The notes under the pieces were generated by a model that was not told the origin of the DNA, did no database searches, and saw only the letters and a list, made by a program, of their open reading frames with translations. A stretch of DNA of 64,000 bases from Aradus depressus (lineage: Eukaryota > Arthropoda > Insecta > Hemiptera > Aradidae), in contig OY759218.1 in the NCBI GenBank assembly GCA_963662175.1, positions 8,114,001 through 8,178,000 on the forward strand, in the 5' to 3' direction. A program made the translations under genes and the position numbers. This document shows, in pieces, positions 49,901-56,516 of this stretch (positions within the stretch are counted from its first letter, which is position 1; each line of letters begins with the position of its first letter).

Positions 49901-51885
49901 TTCAGGAGTGCGCTGTCTCTCGGAAAGTTCATGCCGGGTTAGGCCCGCCAGGTGTTATTGACACCGGCGGTCCGCCGAGGCTCGAAGTTAGGAGGCGTTT
50001 TTTCGCCTCCTCCACTCCGCTACAAATTGGGTGAATGCCGGGTAACATGACTCGGCCACCAGTTGCTGCTGGGTCAGTCCCAGGTACGATCCGGTCGAGC
50101 GTATCAACGCAGCCCTAGGCCCGTCGTACAGCGGACATTCGAGGACCACGTGTTCCGCAGTCTCGACGCCACCGCACGCACAGTTCGGGCTGTCTTTCCT
50201 TTTGAAAAAGAAAAGCTTGGCGTTGAAGTCGCCATGACCAGATAGTATCTGGTCATTATCCACTCCTGGACAATGTCCCCGCAACGCTCTGGCCTGCCGT
50301 CGCCCTGCATCTCCGCCGCCAATGCCGCGCCCAAGGGCCCATCCACATCCTGTCCCTGAGGCAGATTGCGTCTGCAATAATACGAGGCGACGGCTCCGTC
50401 CAAGACCAAGTCAATGGGCGGGGCCGCGGCCAGCACCTGCAGCGCCGCCGTGGAGACGGTGCGATAGGCCCTCGTCACCCACAGCAGTGCGGATCGCTGG
50501 GCCTGCAGAAGAATTCCGCGTTGCTGCTTAGTGGGGCGTTGCCACCACCCAGCAGCCGCGTATCTTGCAACTGCCTCGAAAACCCCCGTGTAGATTGCTC
50601 TACACGCAGGATAGCCGAGGCCCCAGGTAGCCCTGGCTAAGCAGCTCAGAGCGTTGAAGGTGGCATTGGTCCTATCCTTGATGCCAACGACGTGTGGAGT
50701 CACATTGAGACCCCGGCCCAACCTCACCCCTAGGTACGTTACGGTCTCCGGGCTCTCAATGCGCATCCCCTGGATCCTGACCAAAAGTGGATGGCGCGCG
50801 TCCACTCTCCCTCTCATAAGCAATGCCTGGGTCTTGCTTGGTGAGAGCGAGAGCTTGTTGCTGGCGCACCAGTCGCCTATATAGTCGATGGCAGCCTGGG
50901 CTTGTCGGATTAGAGCGGCTCGGCTATCAGCGTGCACCGTGACCACTAGGTCGTCGACATAGGCTATTGCCGTATATCCACGAGCCTCGAGTTCACGGAG
51001 CAATCCGTCAAAGAGTATGTTCCACAGAGCCGGTCCTAGGATCGACCCTTGCGGACAGCCTCTTGTGATGTCCACTGATGAGCTTGAGTACAGATTGCTT
51101 ATGGTCGCTGATCTGTCGCTCAGAAAGCTCGCGATTAGTCCGAATATATTCCTCGGCGTTCCCATTTCTTGTAGCCTCGTCAGTATGGCCGGCCACCAGG
51201 CGCAGTCGAACGCTGCGGCTATGTCGAAGAAGACACAGAGAGCATATTTGTCTCTGCGCTCCTCCACATCCGCCCTCAGCTTCCGTAGTGCATCCTCCGT
51301 GGAACGACCCCTGGAACAGCCAAACTGTCGCTGGGACACCGAGGCATATACCCGGTCCCGTATACTAAGGAGGACGAGGGCCTCCAGCACCTTACCAAAA
51401 ATAGGCAACAGGCTGATTGGTCTGAAACTCCCCGCCCGGATTGGGTCCCTATCCCCAGGCTTGGCAAACGTGCAGACAATGGCATGTTTCCAAGCCCTAG
51501 GAAAGTGGCCCAACCTAAGAAATATTTCTGTCGAGCAGTATTCGGCTGATAGGAGAATTCCCCTTCCTCCGCAATATGAATACTGGATACACCATGTCTT
51601 TTATATTGGAAACTTATCAGCAATTTTCAAAAATGTCATTTTCCTCGAACACTACAATTTAAAGCGGGTACGACAGATGCCTTGTATATGTATAATTAAT
51701 GAGTTACATATAAATTTCTTTTGTGCAGGCCTACTGTACCCCTTCGCGATAGAGAAGGGTTTATGATGCCCTTACAAATTGTGCACAACGGACAAGTCAA
51801 ACTCTTCCATGGATTTGGCGAAAGGAAGTCTCTGGCGAAATTAGCTGCTGCTCGAATTGCTTTAAAAAGTTGTCTTACATTATAA
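20631..51885 (+). CDS. Dcr-2-like: Dicer, Dicer-2-like (27 coding exons, 1,616 aa)
   Basis: Dicer cuts long dsRNA or pre-miRNA into 21-25-nt RNAs for Argonaute, in the cytoplasm. Exons: 20631-20806, 21880-22057, 24512-24637, 25495-25670, 26069-26297, 28125-28270, 28621-28795, 29300-29430, 29532-29769, 29922-30061, 30862-30994, 31757-31981, 33902-34078, 35259-35478, 36141-36310, 38324-38502, 38592-38818, 38901-39145, 39532-39657, 39752-39964, 44587-44711, 45976-46156, 47143-47434, 47856-48073, 48717-48885, 49014-49092, 51729-51885. All junctions are GT-AG with matching phases and one open frame of 4,851 nt. Domain order: DExH helicase (about 20-525), DUF283-type (about 540-690), platform/PAZ (about 700-1030), RNase IIIa (about 1100-1312), RNase IIIb (about 1360-1540), dsRBD (about 1550-1616). 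The complete helicase and length near 1,700 aa point to the siRNA-type Dicer-2 rather than the longer Dicer-1; that assignment is an inference. Confidence 0.93.
20807..21879 (+). other. Dicer intron 1
   Basis: Contains a SINE family A copy (21147-21440) and a 23-nt T-run before the acceptor region. Nothing else recognised. Confidence 0.7.
21147..21440 (+). mobile_element. SINE family A, near complete
   Basis: tRNA-derived head with A-box GGTAGGTCAGTGGTATG and B-box GCGGGTTCAAAACCCG, then the family body and end block aggcgatatgacctc. Pol III promoter boxes are slightly degraded. Confidence 0.8.
21880..22057 (+). CDS. Dcr-2-like: Dicer exon 2 (aa 59-118)
   Basis: Helicase motif Ia region: [15 protein letters not shown], then [16 protein letters not shown]. 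Acceptor tttttag, donor CAG|gtaaga. Confidence 0.93.
22058..24511 (+). other. Dicer intron 2
   Basis: 2.45 kb. A TTA-flanked DNA transposon lies at 23532-24189. Stretches 22480-22720 and 24190-24400 are less AT-rich but no protein was recognised. Confidence 0.55.
23532..24189. mobile_element. Non-autonomous DNA transposon, TTA target (PIF/Harbinger-like)
   Basis: Left end GGTATGGTCACAGTGGAACC (from about 23533) pairs with right end GGTGCCACTGTGACCATACC (to about 24185). TTA flanks both sides. About 650 bp; no transposase seen. Terminal base differs between ends, so limits are within a few bases. Confidence 0.65.
24512..24637 (+). CDS. Dcr-2-like: Dicer exon 3 (aa 119-160), DECH box
   Basis: [14 protein letters not shown] (motif Ib) and [13 protein letters not shown] (motif II, DECH at 147-150). 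Full DECH indicates an ATP-competent helicase. Confidence 0.95.
24638..25494 (+). other. Dicer intron 3 with inverted repeat and SINE
   Basis: Holds a 27-bp perfect inverted repeat (24649-24675 with 24704-24730) starting 12 nt after the donor, SINE A (24739-25086, - strand) and a TA microsatellite (25428-25451). Confidence 0.75.
24739..25086 (-). mobile_element. SINE family A, full length
   Basis: On the - strand: GGCGCCGGTAGCTCAGTGG head (A-box), GTGGGTTCGAAACCCG (B-box), body, end block, then a CCTAACCTAACC tail (+ strand taggttaggttagg at 24742-24756). Confidence 0.9.
25495..25670 (+). CDS. Dcr-2-like: Dicer exon 4 (aa 161-219)
   Basis: [16 protein letters not shown] is helicase motif III; the remainder enters the insertion between the two RecA lobes. 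Acceptor cattag, donor gtaagt. Confidence 0.93.
26069..26297 (+). CDS. Dcr-2-like: Dicer exon 5 (aa 219-295)
   Basis: Helical insertion domain (RIG-I-like Hel2i region). Donor is gttagt, a weaker but acceptable 5' site; phases fit on both sides. Confidence 0.85.
26330..26960. repeat. Repeat family C
   Basis: Shares subunits with 30150-30800, 44820-45540, 57340-57660 and 61925-62450: blocks such as cagcgaaatcgg, aatgaatgtatcgaca and ggggaagta ends. Class not determined; probably a non-autonomous element with internal tandem subunits of about 100-120 bp. Confidence 0.55.
27600..27685 (+). mobile_element. SINE family A fragment
   Basis: Matches the body after the tRNA head (gccgtcctt..., cgatgtcaggta). 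Confidence 0.6.
27853..28045 (-). mobile_element. SINE family B
   Basis: On the - strand a tRNA-like head with B-box GCGGGTTCGAATCCCG, then cgggagtgagttttatttcg and atggatgtcgtaaat. About 85-90% similar to 46256-46447; its 5' end is degraded. Confidence 0.8.
28125..28270 (+). CDS. Dcr-2-like: Dicer exon 6 (aa 296-344)
   Basis: Helical insertion domain continues ([16 protein letters not shown]). Too fragmented for simple frame calls; found by splice sites and phase. Confidence 0.85.
28621..28795 (+). CDS. Dcr-2-like: Dicer exon 7 (aa 344-402)
   Basis: Start of helicase C lobe: [16 protein letters not shown] is motif IV. Acceptor ttttgcag, donor AAG|gtataa. Confidence 0.93.
28796..29299 (+). 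other. Dicer intron 7
   Basis: Ends of a possible Helitron-like 3' terminus at about 29240-29258 (cccgggcatccagctagtt). No partner 5' end identified. No exon. Confidence 0.35.
29300..29430 (+). CDS. Dcr-2-like: Dicer exon 8 (aa 403-446)
   Basis: [14 protein letters not shown] matches the conserved Dicer VGxx(S/N) block between motifs IV and V. Donor gtaagc. Confidence 0.9.
29532..29769 (+). CDS. Dcr-2-like: Dicer exon 9 (aa 446-525)
   Basis: Motif [16 protein letters not shown] and motif [16 protein letters not shown] with both arginine-finger-type Arg residues. Ends the helicase. Confidence 0.95.
29922..30061 (+). CDS. Dcr-2-like: Dicer exon 10 (aa 526-572)
   Basis: Linker and start of the DUF283-type dimerisation domain: [11 protein letters not shown] with the last codon split to exon 11. 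Confidence 0.92.
30062..30861 (+). other. Dicer intron 10 with repeat family C
   Basis: 30150-30800 is a family C repeat with three recognisable internal subunits. No exon. Confidence 0.6.
30862..30994 (+). CDS. Dcr-2-like: Dicer exon 11 (aa 572-616)
   Basis: [18 protein letters not shown] is the classic DUF283 RYC..LP.D.F...P signature. Donor GTA|gtaggt. Confidence 0.93.
31250..31285 (+). other. Candidate 36-nt cassette microexon of Dicer
   Basis: 36 nt (12 codons, [12 protein letters not shown]) with a strong polypyrimidine/ctccag acceptor and a gtacgt donor, phase 0 on both sides. Direct joining of exons 11 and 12 already gives the conserved IVGP junction of Dicers, so this would be an in-frame optional insertion. 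Confidence 0.4.
31757..31981 (+). CDS. Dcr-2-like: Dicer exon 12 (aa 617-691)
   Basis: [20 protein letters not shown] closes the DUF283 domain. Then an acidic linker ([19 protein letters not shown]). Donor CAT|gtatgt. Confidence 0.92.
32458..33464 (+). mobile_element. Non-autonomous Helitron
   Basis: Starts TCTATATACATATATAAAAT directly after an A and ends CTAG directly before a T, the Helitron A-T insertion rule. Near the 3' end GCCAT-loop-ATGGC forms a hairpin 12 nt before CTAG, as in the family. No Rep/helicase frame. Inside, 32860-33105 is GC-rich and has an 81-codon open frame of unknown origin. Confidence 0.75.
33590..33722 (+). mobile_element. SINE family A fragment
   Basis: Contains tagacaaaatttatgg and the end block tagtaggcgatatgacct. 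Diverged. Confidence 0.6.
33902..34078 (+). CDS. Dcr-2-like: Dicer exon 13 (aa 692-750)
   Basis: Platform domain: [14 protein letters not shown] and [13 protein letters not shown]. Acceptor tgttaag, donor gtttgt. Confidence 0.9.
34079..35258 (+). other. Dicer intron 13
   Basis: Contains repeat family D at 34628-34980; remainder AT-rich, no exon. Confidence 0.6.
34628..34980 (+). repeat. Repeat family D
   Basis: Closely matches 54840-55165: ccaagacggctgaaccgatt, tttcaaaagctggtattt, gggatctcggcctcc. Class not determined. Confidence 0.7.
35259..35478 (+). CDS. Dcr-2-like: Dicer exon 14 (aa 751-824)
   Basis: Platform domain continues: [20 protein letters not shown] and [13 protein letters not shown]. 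Ends in phase 1. Confidence 0.9.
36141..36310 (+). CDS. Dcr-2-like: Dicer exon 15 (aa 824-880)
   Basis: Connects platform to PAZ ([26 protein letters not shown]). Donor ATG|gtaaga. Confidence 0.88.
37492..37846 (-). mobile_element. SINE family A, full length with telomere-like tail
   Basis: Same structure as 24739-25086. On the + strand its tail reads four taggt units (37494-37513), i.e. (ACCTA)n on the sense strand. Confidence 0.9.
37966..38272 (+). repeat. 34-bp minisatellite, nine copies
   Basis: Unit gatatattgtgcttagttg + ttccaatgatgacac. Nine copies; copies 4 and 8 share a G-to-T variant (tgttctt), giving a four-unit higher-order period of 136 bp. Confidence 0.9.
38324..38502 (+). CDS. 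Dcr-2-like: Dicer exon 16 (aa 881-940), PAZ
   Basis: PAZ domain: [20 protein letters not shown] then [14 protein letters not shown]. Aromatic residues typical of the 3'-end pocket are present. Acceptor lies 52 nt after a 34-bp minisatellite. Confidence 0.92.
38592..38818 (+). CDS. Dcr-2-like: Dicer exon 17 (aa 940-1016), PAZ end
   Basis: [19 protein letters not shown] and [18 protein letters not shown] are the conserved PAZ C-terminus and connector helix. Confidence 0.93.
38901..39145 (+). CDS. Dcr-2-like: Dicer exon 18 (aa 1016-1097)
   Basis: Acidic linker between the PAZ/connector helix and RNase IIIa. Acceptor gtttcag; donor ACT|gtaaga. Low conservation expected here. Confidence 0.82.
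39532..39657 (+). CDS. Dcr-2-like: Dicer exon 19 (aa 1098-1139)
   Basis: [10 protein letters not shown] leads into the RNase IIIa fold, equivalent to GPSPSLILQ of other Dicers. Confidence 0.88.
39752..39964 (+). CDS. Dcr-2-like: Dicer exon 20 (aa 1140-1210), RNase IIIa
   Basis: [19 protein letters not shown] is the RNase III signature with metal ligands E1156 and D1160. [17 protein letters not shown] follows as the conserved nucleic-acid-facing helix. Confidence 0.95.
40690..43500 (-). mobile_element. LINE (Jockey/I group), inverted 5' segment: EN end, RT, RNase H
   Basis: Long - strand frame to about 40696. Order: end of the APE endonuclease ([23 protein letters not shown]), RT ([24 protein letters not shown] block, [25 protein letters not shown]) and RNase H ([50 protein letters not shown]). 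RNase H in the frame favours the I/Jockey group. The frame is intact over about 930 codons, so insertion is recent. 5' truncated inside the endonuclease. Confidence 0.88.
43500..43964 (+). mobile_element. Same LINE, direct 3' segment with A-tail
   Basis: Encodes [20 protein letters not shown] and [16 protein letters not shown], then a C..C-type tail motif ([18 protein letters not shown]) and stop at 43859-43861. An A-run follows at about 43918-43964. It continues directly from the RNase H end of the inverted segment (IEQHF at 40696). Confidence 0.88.
43970..44354 (-). mobile_element. Retrotransposon ORF1 N-terminus with PHD-like zinc finger
   Basis: [20 protein letters not shown] then [18 protein letters not shown]...FYHMSC: C-x2-C...C-x2-C...H-x2-C PHD-like pattern seen in several LINE ORF1 proteins. 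The frame runs into the A-tail of the neighbouring LINE, so it is truncated. Start codon overlaps AAGATGGCGGC. Confidence 0.65.
44587..44711 (+). CDS. Dcr-2-like: Dicer exon 21 (aa 1211-1252)
   Basis: [16 protein letters not shown] lies in the RNase IIIa insert. It is separated from exon 20 by a 4.6-kb intron carrying a LINE. Confidence 0.88.
44712..45975 (+). other. Dicer intron 21 with repeat family C
   Basis: 44820-45540 is a family C repeat with four internal subunits. Rest AT-rich. Confidence 0.6.
44820..45540. repeat. Repeat family C
   Basis: Tandem subunits each containing aatgaatgtatcgacac-like and ttttcagc-aaatcgg blocks; ends agtatagctaatgaagtaa. Confidence 0.6.
45976..46156 (+). 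CDS. Dcr-2-like: Dicer exon 22 (aa 1252-1312), RNase IIIa end with D-to-N change
   Basis: [16 protein letters not shown] aligns with the second metal-binding block of RNase IIIa, normally DK.IAD.VEALLG. The Asp is Asn here (codon AAC, residue 1301); the following Glu (1304) is kept. Donor AAG|gtttcc. Confidence 0.92.
46256..46447 (-). mobile_element. SINE family B, best copy
   Basis: - strand: GGGGCATAGTGGCCGTGCGG (A-box region), gggctttggtcgcatgg, B-box GCGGGTTCGAATCCCG, then cgggagggagttttatttcg. Extended middle arm suggests a class II (Ser/Leu-type) tRNA origin. Confidence 0.85.
46650..46705 (+). mobile_element. SINE family A end fragment
   Basis: aggcgatatgacctcgtag and gcgggtatgagtc match the family 3' end. 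Confidence 0.55.
47143..47434 (+). CDS. Dcr-2-like: Dicer exon 23 (aa 1313-1410), RNase IIIb
   Basis: [20 protein letters not shown] then LGDAILD: RNase IIIb signature with E1402 and D1406 intact. The exon is notably GC-richer than its neighbours. Confidence 0.95.
47856..48073 (+). CDS. Dcr-2-like: Dicer exon 24 (aa 1410-1482)
   Basis: [20 protein letters not shown] is the conserved RNase IIIb LT.LRSALV.N block. Donor GAG|gtaaat. Confidence 0.95.
48074..48716 (+). other. Dicer intron 24 with LINE fragment
   Basis: Holds a retrotransposon 3' end on the - strand (48150-48662). Confidence 0.65.
48477..48662 (-). pseudogene. LINE ORF2 C-terminal fragment
   Basis: - strand frame [20 protein letters not shown], then [20 protein letters not shown] and stop at 48477-48479. 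C-x2-C...C spacing and position before a 3' UTR fit the C-terminal zinc motif of non-LTR elements. Clade not determined. Confidence 0.6.
48717..48885 (+). CDS. Dcr-2-like: Dicer exon 25 (aa 1483-1539)
   Basis: [20 protein letters not shown] holds the second RNase IIIb metal ligands D1506 and E1509, both intact. [13 protein letters not shown] follows. Confidence 0.95.
49014..49092 (+). CDS. Dcr-2-like: Dicer exon 26 (aa 1539-1565)
   Basis: 79-nt exon, [19 protein letters not shown]: linker into the dsRBD, matching FS..VP.SP...L.E of other Dicers. Donor gtaagc. Confidence 0.9.
49389..49620 (-). mobile_element. SINE family A, head missing
   Basis: Body matches 24739-24990; stops at the tttattttac block before the tRNA head. 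Confidence 0.75.
49988..50290 (-). pseudogene. R1-like ORF2 C-terminus after frameshift
   Basis: [20 protein letters not shown] then [24 protein letters not shown] zinc motif typical of the R1/Jockey ORF2 C-terminus; stop at 49988-49990. Confidence 0.8.
50104..51513 (-). pseudogene. R1-like RT fragment, frameshifted near the C-terminus
   Basis: [71 protein letters not shown] and [12 protein letters not shown] give RT blocks in order. The frame is open upstream to about 51560. Near 50260-50290 the coding frame shifts; the following part is in another frame (next entry). Confidence 0.85.
51729..51885 (+). CDS. Dcr-2-like: Dicer exon 27 (aa 1565-1616), dsRBD and stop
   Basis: [20 protein letters not shown] is the C-terminal dsRBD core (G.G.....AK..AA..AL). 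Acceptor tgtgcag; TAA at 51883-51885. No clear AATAAA is seen within 500 nt; the downstream tandem array contains some. Confidence 0.95.
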
Positions 51886-52383
51886 TTTAGTGATTTATTT
51901 ATTTAGTTAAATGTTTAATTTTAAAGAAATCTTCTTGTAAGAAAGCTTGTTGCAAGTTGGATTATATTTTTATTATATCAAATTTCTATTATTACTGTAC
52001 CTATTATTAAGACAAATTTTTATAAATATTTATACATTTCTTGTATAAACTTTTATAAAACGTTAAAAATAATTAAGCCACTTATTGAGTTTCTCGTAAA
52101 GGAGAGTGGAAACCATAAGTGTATTACAAATAATGCTAGCTGGCGAAGTATTAGTAAGTCTATTGAATTTTAGCCAAATCTGTAAATGTAAGGGATTAGT
52201 GTGCGTGGCATATCTGAAAAATCCTGGAACTACCGATGGAATGAGAAAATCGAGAAGTTAGTTGATACAAATATTTCGAGCTGGTTTAGTGTAGATTGTC
52301 TTTATTTCCTTTTTTTTAAATTTTCGTTCAGTTAAATTTTCGGTTAACGTAAAAGTACAACTTAAAGAACAGCTTTTTCCTGT
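51886..52383 (+). other. Dicer 3' flank
   Basis: AT-rich, probably the 3' UTR and downstream flank; no canonical AATAAA seen and no gene. Confidence 0.5.
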
Positions 52384-54232
52384 TTTTTTGAGTTGAGAGA
52401 ATTGGGATAAAGAAATAGGATTTAACTTCATTTGTTTCCTAATTCTTCGGTTATATATTTTATCTGTGATTCTGTTTCTCTGTCCAAGTTAAATTACTTA
52501 CTGTTAAGTACAGAAAATAAAAAAAAAAATGTTCAAAATGATAATGTTAAAAAAAAAAAAAAAAAAAAAAATGAGTATAAGAAATGTTCATGTTTTGTAA
52601 ATTTTGTTTAATTTTATAAAAAAATATAAGGTAAGTTTGAGGGTGTTGGGTTGAATTTACTATTTACTAATTTTTTGAGTTGAGAGAATTGGTATAAAGA
52701 AACAGGATTTAACTTCATTTGTTTCCTAATTCTTCGGTTATATATTTTATCTGTGATTCTGTTTCTCTGTCCAAGTTAAATTACTTACTGTTAAGTACAG
52801 AAAATAAAAAAAAAAATGTTCAGAATGATAATGTTAAAAAAAAAAAAAAAAAAAATGAGTATAAGAAATGTTCATGTTTTGTAAATTTTGTTTAATTTTA
52901 TAAAAAAATATAAGGTAAGTTTGAGGGTGTTGGGTTGAATTTACTATTTACTAATTTTTTGAGTTGAGAGAATTGGTATAAAGAAACAGGATTTAACTTC
53001 ATTTGTTTCCTAATTCTTCGGTTATATATTTTATCTGTGATTCTGTTTCTCTGTCCAAGTTAAATTACTTACTGTTAAGTACAGAAAATTAAAAAAAAAA
53101 TGTTCAGAATGATAATGTTAAAAAAAAAAAAAAAAATGAGTATAAGAAATGTTCATGTTTTGTATATTTTGTTTAATTTTATAAATAAATATAAGGTAAG
53201 TTTGAGGGTGTTGGGTTGAATTTACTATTTACTAATTTTTTGAGTTGAGAGAATTGGTATAAAGAAACAGGATTTAACTTCATTTGTTTCCTAATTCTTC
53301 GGTTATATATTTTATCTGTGATTCTGTTTCTCTGTCCAAGTTAAATTACTTACTGTTAAGTACAGAAAATTAAAAAAAAAATGTTCAGAATGATAATGTT
53401 AAAAAAAAAAAAAAAAATGAGTATAAGAAATGTTCATGTTTTGTATATTTTGTTTAATTTTATAAATAAATATAAGGTAAGTTTGAGGGTGTTGGGTTGA
53501 ATTTACTATTTACTAATTTTTTGAGTTGAGAGAATTGGTATAAAGAAACAGGATTTAACTTCATTTGTTTCCTAATTCTTCGGTTATATATTTTATCTGT
53601 GATTCTGTTTCTCTGTCCAAGTTAAATTACTTACTGTTAAGTACAGAAAATTAAAAAAAAAATGTTCAGAATGATAATGTTAAAAAAAAAAAAAAAAATG
53701 AGTATAAGAAATGTTCATGTTTTGTATATTTTGTTTAATTTTATAAATAAATATAAGGTAAGTTTGAGGGTGTTGGGTTGAATTTACTATTTACTAATTT
53801 TTTGAGTTGAGAGAATTGGTATAAAGAAACAGGATTTAACTTCATTTGTTTCCTAATTCTTCGGTTATATATTTTATCTGTGATTCTGTTTCTCTGTCCA
53901 AGTTAAATTACTTACTGTTAAGTACAGAAAATTAAAAAAAAAATGTTCAGAATGATAATGTTAAAAAAAAAAAAAAAAATGAGTATAAGAAATGTTCATG
54001 TTTTGTATATTTTGTTTAATTTTATAAATAAATATAAGGTAAGTTTGAGGGTGTTGGGTTGAATTTACTATTTACTAATTTTTTGAGTTGAGAGAATTGG
54101 TATAAAGAAACAGGATTTAACTTCATTTGTTTCCTAATTCTTCGGTTATATATTTTATCTGTGATTCTGTTTCTCTGTCCAAGTTAAATTACTTACTGTT
54201 AAGTACAGAAAATAAATAAAAAAATGTTCAAA
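52384..54232 (+). repeat. Tandem array, about 281-bp unit, seven copies
   Basis: Units begin gagttgagagaattgg at 52390, 52678, 52961, 53242, 53523, 53803 and 54085; spacing 280-288 bp. The last is cut at about 54232. Each holds tcctaattcttcggttatat, an A-run and ggtaagtttgagggtgttgg. Copies differ mainly in A-run length and a few shared substitutions. Confidence 0.93.
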
Positions 54233-54839
54233 ATGATGTTGGATTGAATTTACTAAAATTTTATACATTCCCACTTTTAATACTGTCAAGTAATATTATT
54301 AAACGTTTTTTTATTATTTAAAGGTGAATACGTAAATTTAAAAAATAAATAAATATTAATTCAGAAAAGAATGAAACTATGTTTTTTACATATACATTAT
54401 CCGTCATTCTAAATTAATTTTCCTGTTTCAAGTATTCTAAGAGTTTTCTTTACGCTTCATCAAAAAATAAGGGTTCTAGTTTTTTTAGAATTTTTGAGTG
54501 TACAATCTAAGTTTGAATGAAAATCCAAAAATATAAAGTAAACATAATTTATTTTGGGTACCTGTTAATAAAAACTTAGGCATGTTCGTTATTATACATC
54601 TATAGCCTAATGTAGAGTTTTGAACATTTTGAGTGGCTCATAACCCGTTTCGGAAAAAGTACAACACCCAATCTTTTGGATTCGACCATATATTATATTT
54701 TTATGTTATTCAACATCTAAAAGGTCATGAAAAGTCACTACAAAATTGATAAAGTCAGTGAAATTTTACTGGGAATATTACAAAAGTAGTTACAACAGTG
54801 AATGCTAATTTTTAATGGAAAAATGCAAAATACTATACG
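54233..54839. other. Intergenic, nothing recognised
   Basis: AT-rich, no coding or repeat feature identified. Confidence 0.5.
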
Positions 54840-55165
54840 AAAAAGGAGATGGTTATAAGTTTGAGGTCTTTGTCTGTGTGAGAGTGTCTCTGTGGCATCA
54901 TAACTCCAAGACGGCTGAACCGATTTGAAAGCTGTTTTTTCGTTTCAAAAGCTGGTATTTGTAAAAAATGGTTCTTAGCCATGTTTGGTGGAAATCGGGT
55001 ATGCCGTCTCCATGACCTTCAGGTTTCATCAGAGCCTGTGTAGGGATCTCGGCCTCTATTAAAGCTAGAGACTTGCAGTTTGAGCTCAAATGTTTATAAG
55101 GCCAAGCCCCCCTCTAATCTTTCAACAAGCCCCCTCCCCACCAAGGTTTCAGTAAAAAAGAGGAT
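54840..55165 (+). repeat. Repeat family D, second copy
   Basis: Collinear with 34650-34980, about 85-90% similar by eye. Confidence 0.7.
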
Positions 55166-55662
55166 GAACAAAAAAAATGTATTGTGTTGGGTTTTTTTTT
55201 TTTATTTTAAACGTTTCTTATTATTTAAATAGTTATCAAACAATCGTGGAATTTACCAGACATTGTAACAAAAAAAAAAGGATTAATGAATTAGGTGAAA
55301 TGTCCAAGGTTTATCTGAATAGTTCTTCTTCGATCGGGAGACATCATATAAGGATGATTTATGTCAGCAATAGCCGGGCACAACTGGAGGAAGCCTCGTG
55401 TTGTACACAACCAAGGGTAAAGCGAATTGTACACAAATTAATGTTTTCAATGACAGATCATTGTCAATTAAGACTTTTATAAAAACAGAACTGATACTTC
55501 GAAAAGGAAAATTATGTGAGTGAGTATAATACGATCTAAAGTCTCTCCTTACTACAAATTATAAAAACCACACAAAAAATAATAAAAATGAAAATGATTC
55601 TTCAATAAAGATTTTTATAAAACAATTCGGAAATATTTTTTCTATAAAGATAGATATATTAT

Positions 55663-55835
55663 TTATTTTCGCTTCTTGTTGGAGGGTCTGTCGAAGACCT
55701 GTTTGCAGCCGGCGGCCTGATTGACGGTAAACTTGAGATTGAGAGCAGTCTCAGAGATCCAAGGAGAGTCGAACTGAGTGGTATCCTGGTCCACCAGGTG
55801 AGTGTACGTAGTCCTTCCACTCCGAAGTTCTTAAC
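55663..55835 (-). pseudogene. MFAP1: MFAP1 last exon, lone and frameshifted
   Basis: MFAP1 is a spliceosomal B-complex protein. The - strand encodes RSGRTTYTHLVDQDTTQFDS, then SPWISETALN and AAGCKQVFDRPSNKKRK plus stop, matching the MFAP1 C-terminus. Acceptor gtttag is followed by GTTAAGAACTTCGG (VKNFG), the expected exon start, but about 4 nt are missing before RSGR, breaking the frame. No other MFAP1 exon is seen upstream on this strand (55836-64000). Either a gene fragment or a real exon with a sequence error. Confidence 0.75.
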
Positions 55836-56516
55836 CTAAACAAAAAACACCATTTAACCTACACACAAACTATCAACCGCTAAGATATACCTTCACGGAG
55901 TTCATTCATTGACTATTTGATTAATGTAATGTAAAAAAACTGAAATTACTACATTCATATGTGTTAAATGAACTATTAATAGTGTATTTAAAAAATATTG
56001 CAAAAACGTGCGATTAGATCATACTGAAGCGTTCCAAAGGCGAACATTGCGTTAATATATTAATAAATACACATTAATAATTGTAATGAAATATAGTTTC
56101 TGCGTATGCCCCTGTAATGAGACATGGAAATTCGACGATTTCATGGTTTTGAACCTTGTTCACTATAGGTATATTGACTGGATAACAAAAGAAACGCTGT
56201 GCCCCACACAGCATATTTCATTAGTACCCGTATTTAAAAGATATAAGAATTAAAAAAATGTAAATGAGGTTATGACTGTATAGCTCCTAACTCACTAGAG
56301 ACAAAAGCAATGTATGGATCTATATATCTCGAATTAGTTCGTTATATATATATATATATACAAATCAATTGAATATAAATGTTATTTGAAGCATATCTAT
56401 AAGGGATACTTGACATTTTCTGTAGCGATATTGAGAAACAATAAAAAACGTATGTTGTAATATGAAATATATGATGATATTGTAAAGTAGGTATTGTCTA
56501 TTACACAAAATATGAA
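55836..56516. other. Intergenic or intronic, nothing recognised
   Basis: AT-rich; a TA microsatellite at 56343-56360. No exon with MFAP1 similarity on the - strand. Confidence 0.5.

Larger units (their letters stand above)
49695..51560 (-). mobile_element. R1-like LINE, 5' truncated
   Basis: - strand. Starts at about 51560 within RT and ends with an A-tail (T-run 49697-49735 on the + strand). Strikingly GC-rich against the AT-rich intron. Confidence 0.85.
49093..51728 (+). other. Dicer intron 26 with SINE and R1-like LINE
   Basis: SINE A (49389-49620, - strand, no tRNA head) and a GC-rich LINE (49695-51560, - strand). Confidence 0.8.

Noticed and set aside
51017..51766. 249-codon + strand frame
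   Set aside because: Antisense shadow of the R1-like RT in GC-rich sequence.
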